A stretch of DNA of 64,000 nucleotides from Caulobacterales bacterium. GTDB taxonomy: Bacteria; Pseudomonadota; Alphaproteobacteria; Caulobacterales; Caulobacteraceae. The translations under genes and the position numbers were made by a program. Shown here in pieces: positions 8,751 through 16,287 of the stretch. Below the pieces are notes generated by a model. It did not search any database. It saw only the letters and a program-made list of their open reading frames with translations, and was not told where the DNA came from. Where the stretch lies: NCBI GenBank assembly GCA_016183935.1, contig JACPDR010000011.1, forward strand, positions 62,001 through 126,000, in the 5' to 3' direction. The stretch's first letter is position 1. The number at the start of each line of letters is the position of its first letter.

Positions 8751-9739
8751 CGCCAGGTCTTCCGGTAGGCGCCGGCGGTCTCGCGGCCGCCTTCGGCGAG
8801 GTCGGTCAGCAGGCTCTCGAAGGGCGTGGGATCGACGCCCTGGTCGAGGGCGTCGATGGCGCCCCGGAAGGCCGAGGCCACGCGCGCCACATAGGCCTTG
8901 CCCCGCTGGCGCCCCTCGACCTTGACGGCCGTGACGCCGGCGCGGCGCAGCGCCGCCAGCAGGCTCATGGCGTTCAGGCTGACCGGGTCCTCGAACAGGT
9001 AGGACAGGTCGCCGCCCACATCGAAGCGGCCCTTACACAGGGTCGGATAGCCGGCCGGCTCGCCGGGCGCGTAGCGATCCAGCGCGAGGCCGCCGAGGCG
9101 CGAAACCAGCGCCCCCTCCTCCTCGGTGTAGGTCACCGATTCCGGCGGCGAGCAGACCCCGCTGAGGTTGGGCGAGCGGCCGGTGACATAGGACGACAGG
9201 GCGCAGCGGCCCTCGGCCATGACGCACAGCCCTCCGAAGACGAAGGCCTCGGTCTCGACCGCGATCTCGCGCATCAGGGCGGCGATCTCCTCGACGCTGA
9301 GCACCCGCGGCAACACCACCCGCTTCACGCCATAGGCCGCGGCGTAGAAGGCGATGGCCTCGGGAGACCCCGCGGCGGCCTGGACGGACAGGTGCAGGCG
9401 CAGGTCCGGGTGCGCGTCCCGCGCGTGCGCCAGAACGCCGAGATCGGCGACGATGACGGCGTCGACGCCGGTTCCCGCCGCCGCGTCCACGGAAGCTCGC
9501 CAGCGGTCGCCGGCTCCCGCGCGGGCGAAGGTGTTGACCGCCAGCAGCACCTTGGCGCCGCGGTCATGGGCCCAGGCCACGCTGTCCGTCAGTTCGGCCG
9601 GCGAGAAGTTCAGCCCGGGGAAGTTGCGGGCGTTGGTGTCGTCCCGCAGGCCGCAGTAGACGCTGTCGGCGCCCGCCTCGACCGCCGCCCTGAGCATGGC
9701 GGGCGATCCCGCCGGGCACACCAGTTCGATCGATCCCAT
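8747..9739 (-). CDS. ubiU: UbiU, oxygen-independent ubiquinone hydroxylation (U32 peptidase family)
   Basis: Partner of UbiV in O2-independent ubiquinone synthesis. The 330-residue U32-family protein has cysteines C172, C179, C196 and C235, which match the spacing of the E. coli UbiU cluster ligands with a constant offset of three. The segments FVFGGLCVMAEGRC and LSGVC around them are typical. The start lies one base after the ubiT stop codon and its end overlaps ubiV by 4 bp, so ubiT-ubiU-ubiV are translationally linked. Confidence 0.94.
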   Translation of the reverse strand: MGSIELVCPAGSPAMLRAAVEAGADSVYCGLRDDTNARNFPGLNFSPAELTDSVAWAHDRGAKVLLAVNTFARAGAGDRWRASVDAAAGTGVDAVIVADLGVLAHARDAHPDLRLHLSVQAAAGSPEAIAFYAAAYGVKRVVLPRVLSVEEIAALMREIAVETEAFVFGGLCVMAEGRCALSSYVTGRSPNLSGVCSPPESVTYTEEEGALVSRLGGLALDRYAPGEPAGYPTLCKGRFDVGGDLSYLFEDPVSLNAMSLLAALRRAGVTAVKVEGRQRGKAYVARVASAFRGAIDALDQGVDPTPFESLLTDLAEGGRETAGAYRKTWR

Positions 9740-9740
9740 C

Positions 9741-10208
9741 TCAGAGACCCGTCGCCGCCGGACGCAGCCGGTTCAGCGCCCCGGCGAGGCCGGCGTTGAC
9801 CCGGTCACGCAACGGCGGCCCGACCCCCAGCAGATCGGCCAGGGTCAGTTCGGCGGCTTCCAGCGTGTTGTGCAGGGCGACCACCGCCCGGGTGTCGCCG
9901 TCGACCCGGATACGTCTCGAGAAGAACGCCGAGTCGGCGTCGCACCGGCCGTCGAACAGCGCCAGCAGCGTCAGCAGCGGACCGGATATGCGGGCGGCGT
10001 GCGGCGCCGCGTCATCGGGGCGGACCACCTCAACCGATCCGGCGCCGCCGCCCGGACGCAGGCGGAAGGCCACCGGAAAATCGGTGGGCGCGACGACGAA
10101 GATCACGTCGCCGGCCTCGCCGAGCCGCTCGAACACCTCGGGCCGGCGGCGCGCCACCCGACGCAGGGCGAGGGTCAGGAGGCGCTCGACCGGATCGCGC
10201 AGCGTCAT
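9741..10208 (-). CDS. ubiT: UbiT, SCP2-domain accessory factor for anaerobic ubiquinone synthesis
   Basis: The 155-residue protein has an SCP2 (sterol-carrier-like) lipid-binding domain. Features are the N-terminal RDPVERLLTLALRRVARRRP helix, FRLRPGG, RISGPLLTLLALFDGRCDAD and FFSRRIRVDGDT. The last element is characteristic of UbiT, which binds quinone intermediates for UbiU/UbiV. The ATG at 10208 fits the family start; longer frames run into unrelated sequence. It is the first of the ubiTUV genes and starts 72 bp after the decarboxylase stop. Confidence 0.9.
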   Translation of the reverse strand: MTLRDPVERLLTLALRRVARRRPEVFERLGEAGDVIFVVAPTDFPVAFRLRPGGGAGSVEVVRPDDAAPHAARISGPLLTLLALFDGRCDADSAFFSRRIRVDGDTRAVVALHNTLEAAELTLADLLGVGPPLRDRVNAGLAGALNRLRPAATGL

Positions 10209-10279
10209 GAGGAGGCCGGTGGCGGCGGCGCCCCGCGTTCGGGCCCCGCGTCCGAGACCCCCGGCCCGCCAGCCGGCGC

Positions 10280-12052
10280 TCACGCCGCCGCCTCGAGATC
10301 GCCGCCGAGGCTGTCGCGGACCAGGGCGATGAAGGACGGGAACAGGGCGGCGCGGAACGCCGGGACCGCCCAGTAGGGGTTCATGAAGACGCAGCGGACC
10401 AGCACCATCCCCGGCGCGTCGACGACGCCGCCGAACCCGTCGACGTGGCGCGCGATCGCCGCGGCGTAGTCGGGACCGAGCGTGGTCTTCGAGACCGAGA
10501 ACTCCGGTGAATGGTGGATATGGTCGAACAGCGCCGTGGTGCGGCGGTTGGCGTCGGACAACGCCTCCCCCCGCGCGGCGATGGAGAAGCAGACGATGTT
10601 GGCGTCGGCCGGCTCCAGGAACCGCACCTCCGGCACGGCGGCGCGCAGGGCGGTCTCGAAGGCCTGGCGCGTCCGCACGGTCTCGGCGAGCAGCGCGCCA
10701 AGGCCGGATGGGCCAAAGCCGATGGCGCGCCCGCTCAGCCAGGTCGCCGCCGCGCCGGCCGCCGAGCGCGAGCCCTCCAGGGTCGACGACCATTTGCCGT
10801 CGCCGAGTTCGGGCCGGTCCAGATAGGGGGCGTCGAAGGCGGAGACGGCGTAGCGGGCCGTATCCCGGGTCAGGAAGGCGCCGCAGGCGTAGGGCACGTA
10901 GCCCAGCTTGTGCGGATCGATGGTGACCGAATCCGCCCGCCCGATCCCCCGCAAGGCCGCAGCGCTGGCGGGGGTGAGCACCGCCTCGTCCGGGCCGCCG
11001 AGGATGGCGCACAGGAAGCCGCCGTAGGCGGCGTCGACGTGCCGCCAGATGTGCAGGCCGCGTTCGGCCTCCCAGCGTTCCAGCCGGTCATGCAGGATGT
11101 CGATCGGGTCGATCTCGCCGGTCTCCGTGGTTCCGGCCACGCCGACCGCCATCAGCACCGGCCGGACCGCGGCCTGCGCCCGCAGGATCAGACGTTCCAG
11201 ATCGTCGACATCGAGCCGTCCCTCGGCGTCGAGGTCCACCGCCCACAGGGACTCCTCGCCGAGGCCGAAGAGGTTGGCGGCCTTGGACCAGGAATAGTGT
11301 TTGTTGCCCGGGACCAGCAGCACGGGGCCCAGGAAATCGCGGCCGGAGGCGCGGCTGATCCGGCGCCAGATGTCGGCCGGCACGCCGACGGCGGCGCTGT
11401 AGCGGCGCAGTACGGCGTCGGTCAGCCCGTGCTCGGTCCACAGCGCCCGGAACCGGTCCCAGCCCATATGGGCCGCGGCGAACACGTCGAGCGGTTCGCG
11501 GGTCTTTTCAGCAACATAGAGGCCGAGACTGAGCCAGTGGTCGAGCCGGTAGCGGGCCCGCCAGACAGCCTCGAAATTGGCCACCGTGCCGCCCGAGGTG
11601 AAATGGCCCTCCGCCGTCGCCGGATCATAGCCGACCATGGCCGCCAGCATGGCGATGGCCTCGGCCTCGATCACCGTGCCGACCTTGCTGGCCTCGCGCG
11701 AGGTGTTGTTGGGATTGTGCAGCATGGCCGCCAGCCAGCCCAGCAGGGCCGGCAACGACACCTCGGCCTTCATGTGGCCGATGTAGCGGGGGGTGTAGGT
11801 CGGGGTTTCCGCCGTCAGCGCCTCGCACAGCCGGGCGAGCTCCCGGGACAGGACCTCGCGCCTCTCGAGCCCATCGAGCGACGGCCCGCCGACGGGCCCG
11901 ACCAGACCAGGGTCGTCAACGAACAGGCGCTTGCGCCAGTTGAACCATTGATCCAGCACCGCCTGGAACTCGCCGCGCACCCAAGGCTCGTTTTCCGAAC
12001 GCGGGCCGGGGAAGCAGGCGCCGGCGATCACGGCGGCGGGGGATGGGCTCAT
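10280..12052 (-). CDS. Pyridoxal-phosphate-dependent group II decarboxylase
   Basis: The 590-residue enzyme is a glutamate/aromatic amino-acid decarboxylase-type protein of aspartate aminotransferase fold. The PLP lysine is in TIDPHKLGY. FTSGGTVANFEA and HVDAAYGG are the phosphate-binding and cofactor-ring regions. It is longer than typical GAD (about 470), with extra N- and C-terminal parts. It lies between a DUF454 gene and ubiT on the same strand, in an apparently NO-controlled unit. The substrate cannot be told from sequence; related genes are found beside denitrification genes in other alphaproteobacteria as far as I recall, without a proven role. Confidence 0.85.
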   Translation of the reverse strand: MSPSPAAVIAGACFPGPRSENEPWVRGEFQAVLDQWFNWRKRLFVDDPGLVGPVGGPSLDGLERREVLSRELARLCEALTAETPTYTPRYIGHMKAEVSLPALLGWLAAMLHNPNNTSREASKVGTVIEAEAIAMLAAMVGYDPATAEGHFTSGGTVANFEAVWRARYRLDHWLSLGLYVAEKTREPLDVFAAAHMGWDRFRALWTEHGLTDAVLRRYSAAVGVPADIWRRISRASGRDFLGPVLLVPGNKHYSWSKAANLFGLGEESLWAVDLDAEGRLDVDDLERLILRAQAAVRPVLMAVGVAGTTETGEIDPIDILHDRLERWEAERGLHIWRHVDAAYGGFLCAILGGPDEAVLTPASAAALRGIGRADSVTIDPHKLGYVPYACGAFLTRDTARYAVSAFDAPYLDRPELGDGKWSSTLEGSRSAAGAAATWLSGRAIGFGPSGLGALLAETVRTRQAFETALRAAVPEVRFLEPADANIVCFSIAARGEALSDANRRTTALFDHIHHSPEFSVSKTTLGPDYAAAIARHVDGFGGVVDAPGMVLVRCVFMNPYWAVPAFRAALFPSFIALVRDSLGGDLEAAA

Positions 12053-12117
12053 GGGACCTCCTGCAGGGTCAATCGCGCCGTCGGGCGGCCGCGTCGTTGT
12101 CGGCGCGCAAGCTCCGC

Positions 12118-12588
12118 TCAGGACGGGCGGGTCAGGATCCAGCCGCCGACGCAGACCAGGACGAGGCCGGCCGCGACGGTGGCGGGGAGGCCGGCTCCCG
12201 ATGCATGAACCAGCAGGCCGCTCACGGGCAGGCTCACCGCCGCCACGGCCTTCGCCCCGGGCGGGATGGCGCGGCGCTTTTCCCACGCCCTCAGCGGCGG
12301 ACCGAGCCGGGGGTGGTTCCGCAGCCAGGCCTCGAGGCGCGGCGACGATCGCGCGAACGCCCAGGCCGACAGGAGGACGAACGGCGTCGTCGGCAGAACC
12401 GGCAGGGCCACGCCGGCGAAGGCCAGCGCCGCCGCGCCCAGACCCAGCGCTCGCAGCATCAGCCGATCGCCGCGGGGGGCGGAGGGCGAGCAGTGGCATT
12501 CCCCGTGGCAACACAGGTCCGTCGGACACATCGCCGGATCACAGCAGTCTGAAGCGGGGCGGGTCATTCCAGACTCGTCGCACGTCAT
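12118..12588 (-). CDS. DUF454 (YbaN-like) membrane protein with Cys-rich N-terminal extension
   Basis: From about residue 44 the protein is a standard DUF454 protein: LRALGLGAAALAFAGVALP, LPTTPFVLLSAWAFARSS, and a C-terminal membrane pair. Before this is an extension with eight cysteines in 33 residues (positions 3, 15, 16, 21, 26, 27, 31, 33). Three starts are possible: 12588 (used here), 12567 and 12459; the upstream NnrR-type box lies only 14 bp from the first, so 12567 or later is likely the true start. The extension looks able to bind metal or an Fe-S cluster. The 3' neighbour is the decarboxylase. Confidence 0.75.
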   Translation of the reverse strand: MTCDESGMTRPASDCCDPAMCPTDLCCHGECHCSPSAPRGDRLMLRALGLGAAALAFAGVALPVLPTTPFVLLSAWAFARSSPRLEAWLRNHPRLGPPLRAWEKRRAIPPGAKAVAAVSLPVSGLLVHASGAGLPATVAAGLVLVCVGGWILTRPS

Positions 12589-12601
12589 GGCTGTCGCCGC
12601 C

Positions 12602-12615
12602 TTGCGCCAACGCAA
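12602..12615 (-). promoter_or_regulatory. NnrR-type palindrome between nnrS and the DUF454 gene
   Basis: TTGCGCCAACGCAA has perfect TTGCG/CGCAA half sites. It lies two bases past the nnrS stop codon and upstream of the DUF454-decarboxylase-ubiTUV-aroQ run. A class II activator at this site would start transcription near 12567. Confidence 0.72.
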
Positions 12616-12617
12616 GG

Positions 12618-13799
12618 TCAGGTCGACCGCCGCCACAGCATCGGCCCGTAGGCGGCGACGAAGCCCGAGAAGGCCAGCGCCCACAGCGTCGCCGAGATCG
12701 CCAGCAGGACGATCGTCCATTCGGCCAGGAACGGGGCCGACACCCGCACGACCGCCGCCGACAGGATCAGCAGGTAGATGGCGGTCGTCGAACGGTCGGC
12801 GACCCGCGGCCGGCCGGTGTGTCCCCGCGTGGCCCGGGTCATGATGCCCAGGGTCTCGACGCCCATGGCGCCCGTGGTCAGCGCATGGATGCCCGCGGTG
12901 AACGGAACGGCGGCCGGGGCCAGCGCGGCCAGTCCGAGCAGGATCAGCCCCACGCCGAGCCAGGCGTAGCCGAGGTGGAGAATCCAGACGAGCGCCTCGC
13001 GCCGCGCCAGCCAGCCGCGCCAGCGCGCCAGTCGGACCAGGTTGGCTCCGCCGGCCAAGGCCAGGGCGACGCCGGTGATCGGCGACAGCGGCGCCGCCAC
13101 CCAGGCGACGAGCGCCACGCCGGTCACCGCGAGCACGCCGGCGTCGAGGCCATTGAAGGCCGTCGGCCCCTTCAGGATCCCGTGGGCCTGGGTCCAGTTC
13201 TGGGTGAAGCTGGGGGTCACCCGGCCGCCGATCAGGGCGATCAGGCCGGTGACGACCGCCACGGCGGCCCGCTCGGCGCCCGGGCCGAACAGCGGAAACG
13301 CGCCGCGCAGGTGGAAGGCGATGTTGGCCGCCGCCAGCGCCGACACCAGCAGGCAGACCGGCAGGTTGCGCCGGTTCCTGGCCGCCAGCACCTCGCGCCA
13401 GATGAGGCCGGCGAAGACGACGAGGAAGGCGCTGTCGGTCACGGCCGCGGGGACGGCCATGGAGGCCGGAAGGAAGCCGGCCGCCCGGCCCGCCGCCCAC
13501 AGGGCGAACAGGCCAGCCAGTTTCGCGCCGGTCACCGGCAGGCGGCCGGTCCAGTTGGGCACGGCGGTCAGCAGGAAGCCGGCGATGACCCCGGCCAGAT
13601 AGCCGAACAGCATCTCGTGGATGTGCCAGAGGCGGCCGTCCATGGCGCCCACGGTTCCATCGCCGAGCGACATCGACCCGACCCAGACCGGCACGGCCAC
13701 AGCGGCCCACGCCGCCGAAAACAGGAAGAAGGGCCGGAAGCCGAAACTGAACAGGGGCGGGCCGGCGTACCGACGGAGAGACTGGGCGGTCGTGGCCAC
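12618..13799 (-). CDS. nnrS: NnrS family membrane protein
   Basis: NnrS is a haem- and copper-containing membrane protein linked to nitric oxide stress and found with nir/nor genes. The product (about 393 residues from a GTG at 13799) has around 12 membrane segments. Family features include FRPFFLFSAAWA near the N-terminus, WHIHEMLFGY, GFLLTAVPNWTGR and a region with TPSFTQNW. The GTG start is preceded by a good ribosome-binding site (AGAGGAT); the longer frame would run into the norB end. It is 73 bp downstream of norB and probably shares its promoter. Confidence 0.92.
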   Translation of the reverse strand: MATTAQSLRRYAGPPLFSFGFRPFFLFSAAWAAVAVPVWVGSMSLGDGTVGAMDGRLWHIHEMLFGYLAGVIAGFLLTAVPNWTGRLPVTGAKLAGLFALWAAGRAAGFLPASMAVPAAVTDSAFLVVFAGLIWREVLAARNRRNLPVCLLVSALAAANIAFHLRGAFPLFGPGAERAAVAVVTGLIALIGGRVTPSFTQNWTQAHGILKGPTAFNGLDAGVLAVTGVALVAWVAAPLSPITGVALALAGGANLVRLARWRGWLARREALVWILHLGYAWLGVGLILLGLAALAPAAVPFTAGIHALTTGAMGVETLGIMTRATRGHTGRPRVADRSTTAIYLLILSAAVVRVSAPFLAEWTIVLLAISATLWALAFSGFVAAYGPMLWRRST

Positions 13800-13872
13800 G
13801 GGAAAACATCCTCTGGAAAAGAAACGGCGGGGAGAGGCGAACCCCTCCCCGCCCCGTACGCTGGCGAGCCGG

Positions 13873-16155
13873 TTACTCGGCCGGCAGGACCGCCGGTTCG
13901 GCTGAGGGGTCGGCCGCGAGCCTCGGCTTGAGGCCCGCAATCACCAGCCGGGCGGCGAAGATCGCCAGGGTGACGGCGCCCGCCCCGAACACCACGTCGC
14001 CGGGGACGCGCATCCAGACCAGGGTCTGGACCAGCGGCGAATGCAGGACGGCTGGAGAGCGCGCGTACCACATGCCGTGCTCGATGCTGGCGAAGGCCTG
14101 CACCACGCCGATGGGCAGCAGCGACAGGAACAGCATCATCGCCAGGCCGATGTTCAGCAGCCAGAAGGTCCAGGCCAGCAGCTTGTCGCTCCAGGCCTCG
14201 CGCCGGGCCAGGCTGCGGAAGCAGAACAGCAGCAGGCCGATCCCCAGCATCCCGTAAACCCCGAACAGGGCCGCATGGGCGTGGGTCGCCGTCGTGTTCA
14301 GGCCCTGGATGTAGTACAGGCTCAGCGGCGGGTTGATCATGAAGCCGAAGACCCCGGCGCCGAGCAGGTTCCAGAAGCCGACGGCCACGAAGAACAGGAT
14401 CGGCCATTTGTAGGCCTTGACCCAGGGCGCGGCCCTGGAGTGCCGCCAGTTTTCGAAGGCCTCGAACCCGACCAGGGCCAGCGGCACCACTTCGAGCGCC
14501 GAGAACACCGAGCCGATGGCCATCACCGAGGTCGGGGTGCCGGCGAAGTACCAGTGGTGGGCGGTGCCCAGCACGCCGCCGGTCATGAACACGATGGTGC
14601 CGAAGACCACCGCGACGTTGGCGACCAGCGGCCGGACGAGGCCGAGGCGGACGAACAGCAGGCTGATCACCGCGGTGGCGAACACCTCAAAGAAGCCTTC
14701 GACCCACAGGTGAACCACCCACCAGCGCCAGTATTCGACCATGCTGATGTGGGTGTGTTTGCCCCACATGAATCCGGCCGCGTAGAACAGGGCGATCGCC
14801 ACCGTCGACAGGAACAGGATCACCAGCACCGGCTTGGCCTGGGATTTCTCCTTCAGCGCCGGCCACAGGGCGCGGGTGACCAAAAGCAGCCACAGGAGCA
14901 GGCCGACGAACAGCAGGCTCTGCCAGAAGCGGCCCAGGTCGATGTATTCCCAGCCCTGATGGCCAAACCACCAGTTGGTGTCGAGGTCGAAGATCTGCTG
15001 CACGCCGAACCACTCGCCGGCCATCGAACCGAGGACGACGAAGACGAGGGCGACCCAGAGGACGTTGACGCCGAGCGCCTGGAATCGCGGTTCCTTGCCG
15101 GATACGATCGGGGCGATGTAGAGGCCCGTGCCCAGCCAGGCGGTGGCGATCCAGAACACCGCCAGCTGGGTGTGCCAGGTGCGGGTCACCGCGTAGGGAA
15201 TCCATTCCGAGATCGGAATGCCGTAGAAGTCGTGGCCCTCGACCGCATAGTGGGCGGTGACGGCGCCGAGCCCGACCTGCAGCAGGAACAGGGCGATCAC
15301 GGTCAGGAAATACTTGCCCGCCGCCTTCATCGAGGGCGTCGGCTTCATGCCCATCAGCGGATCGGCCGTGGGCGGCTCAAGGTGCTCCTCCTTGGGCTGG
15401 CGCGCATGCCAGAAGACCAGGGCGGCGACGCCGAAGATCAGCAGCAGGACGCTGGCCACCGACCACACGATATTGGCCGGGGTCGGCACGTTGTCGATCA
15501 GGGGCTCATGCGGCCAGTTGGAGGTGTAGGTGATGACGTCGTTGGGACGTTCGGTGCCCGCGCCCCAGCTGGCCCACCAGTAGAAGGCGGAGATCTGGTT
15601 GCGGCGGCCGAGGTCCGGCACCGCGTTATTGGCGATGGCGTATTGCTCTCGCAGCGATTCCAGCGCGGGATCGTCGCTGAGCAGGGCGACGTAGTGCGCC
15701 TTGACCTCGCGCATGGCCGCGGCCCGGTCGGTCGAGACCGTGATGGTGTCGGTCGCCGGATCATAGGTGTTGGTGCGCATCTCGCGCTTGACCCGGGCCT
15801 TCAGGGCCGCCTGACGCTCGGCGTCGAGGCTGGCGTACGACTGGCCGTGCTCGCGCTGCGACCACATCTCCAGCAGGGCCGTGATTTCGCGATGCAGTTG
15901 GTCGGCCGACCAGTCGGGCGCGACGTAGCCGCCGTGGCCCCAGATCGAGCCGACCTGCTGGCCGCCCATGGACTGCCAGGCCAGTTGCCCGGTCTGGATG
16001 TCCTCGCGGGTAAGCAGCACGGCGCCGGAGGTGTCGACGACCTGCGCCGGTATGGGCGGCGCCTGCCGGTTTATTTCTCGCCCCATCATCCCCAGCACGG
16101 CGAACGAGGCCGCCATGATCAGGGCGAGGACGATCCAAAGTCTCCTGGTTGTCAT
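13873..16155 (-). CDS. norB: Quinol-dependent nitric oxide reductase (qNor)
   Basis: The enzyme reduces NO to N2O in the inner membrane using quinol. The 760-residue single-subunit form has the long N-terminal extension of qNor with a membrane anchor at residues 8-28 and a soluble domain that replaces the cytochrome NorC. The core has about 12 membrane segments with metal-binding histidines in TRTWHTQLAVFW, WWVVHLWVEGFFEVF, GTAHHWYFAG and NTTATHAHAALFG. An NnrR-type box lies 83 bp upstream of the ATG. It detoxifies the NO made by NirK; no norC is needed. Confidence 0.96.
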   Translation of the reverse strand: MTTRRLWIVLALIMAASFAVLGMMGREINRQAPPIPAQVVDTSGAVLLTREDIQTGQLAWQSMGGQQVGSIWGHGGYVAPDWSADQLHREITALLEMWSQREHGQSYASLDAERQAALKARVKREMRTNTYDPATDTITVSTDRAAAMREVKAHYVALLSDDPALESLREQYAIANNAVPDLGRRNQISAFYWWASWGAGTERPNDVITYTSNWPHEPLIDNVPTPANIVWSVASVLLLIFGVAALVFWHARQPKEEHLEPPTADPLMGMKPTPSMKAAGKYFLTVIALFLLQVGLGAVTAHYAVEGHDFYGIPISEWIPYAVTRTWHTQLAVFWIATAWLGTGLYIAPIVSGKEPRFQALGVNVLWVALVFVVLGSMAGEWFGVQQIFDLDTNWWFGHQGWEYIDLGRFWQSLLFVGLLLWLLLVTRALWPALKEKSQAKPVLVILFLSTVAIALFYAAGFMWGKHTHISMVEYWRWWVVHLWVEGFFEVFATAVISLLFVRLGLVRPLVANVAVVFGTIVFMTGGVLGTAHHWYFAGTPTSVMAIGSVFSALEVVPLALVGFEAFENWRHSRAAPWVKAYKWPILFFVAVGFWNLLGAGVFGFMINPPLSLYYIQGLNTTATHAHAALFGVYGMLGIGLLLFCFRSLARREAWSDKLLAWTFWLLNIGLAMMLFLSLLPIGVVQAFASIEHGMWYARSPAVLHSPLVQTLVWMRVPGDVVFGAGAVTLAIFAARLVIAGLKPRLAADPSAEPAVLPAE

Positions 16156-16237
16156 CTCGCAGTATCCTTGCGGCCGCGCGGGAGATCCCGAGTCCGGCCA
16201 GTTGAAGCTTCCATCCGTCGATCAGGGTGGCCGGACG

Positions 16238-16251
16238 TTGCGCGCCGACAA
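16238..16251 (-). promoter_or_regulatory. NnrR-type box upstream of norB
   Basis: TTGCGCGCCGACAA keeps the TTGCG half site and the CAA end (GACAA for CGCAA). The centre is 89.5 bp from the norB ATG, similar to the other sites in this cluster. Confidence 0.62.
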
Positions 16252-16287
16252 ACTCCGGGATTCCCCCAGTGGGGATTGTCCCGGAGG

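Noticed and set aside
12051..13931. A 626-codon plus-strand frame opposite nnrS and the DUF454 gene
   Set aside because: Antisense shadow of nnrS with Arg/Gly/Gln-rich translation and no motif.
16169..16182. TTGCGGCCGCGCGG upstream of norB as a second box
   Set aside because: Only the left half site fits; no CAA end.
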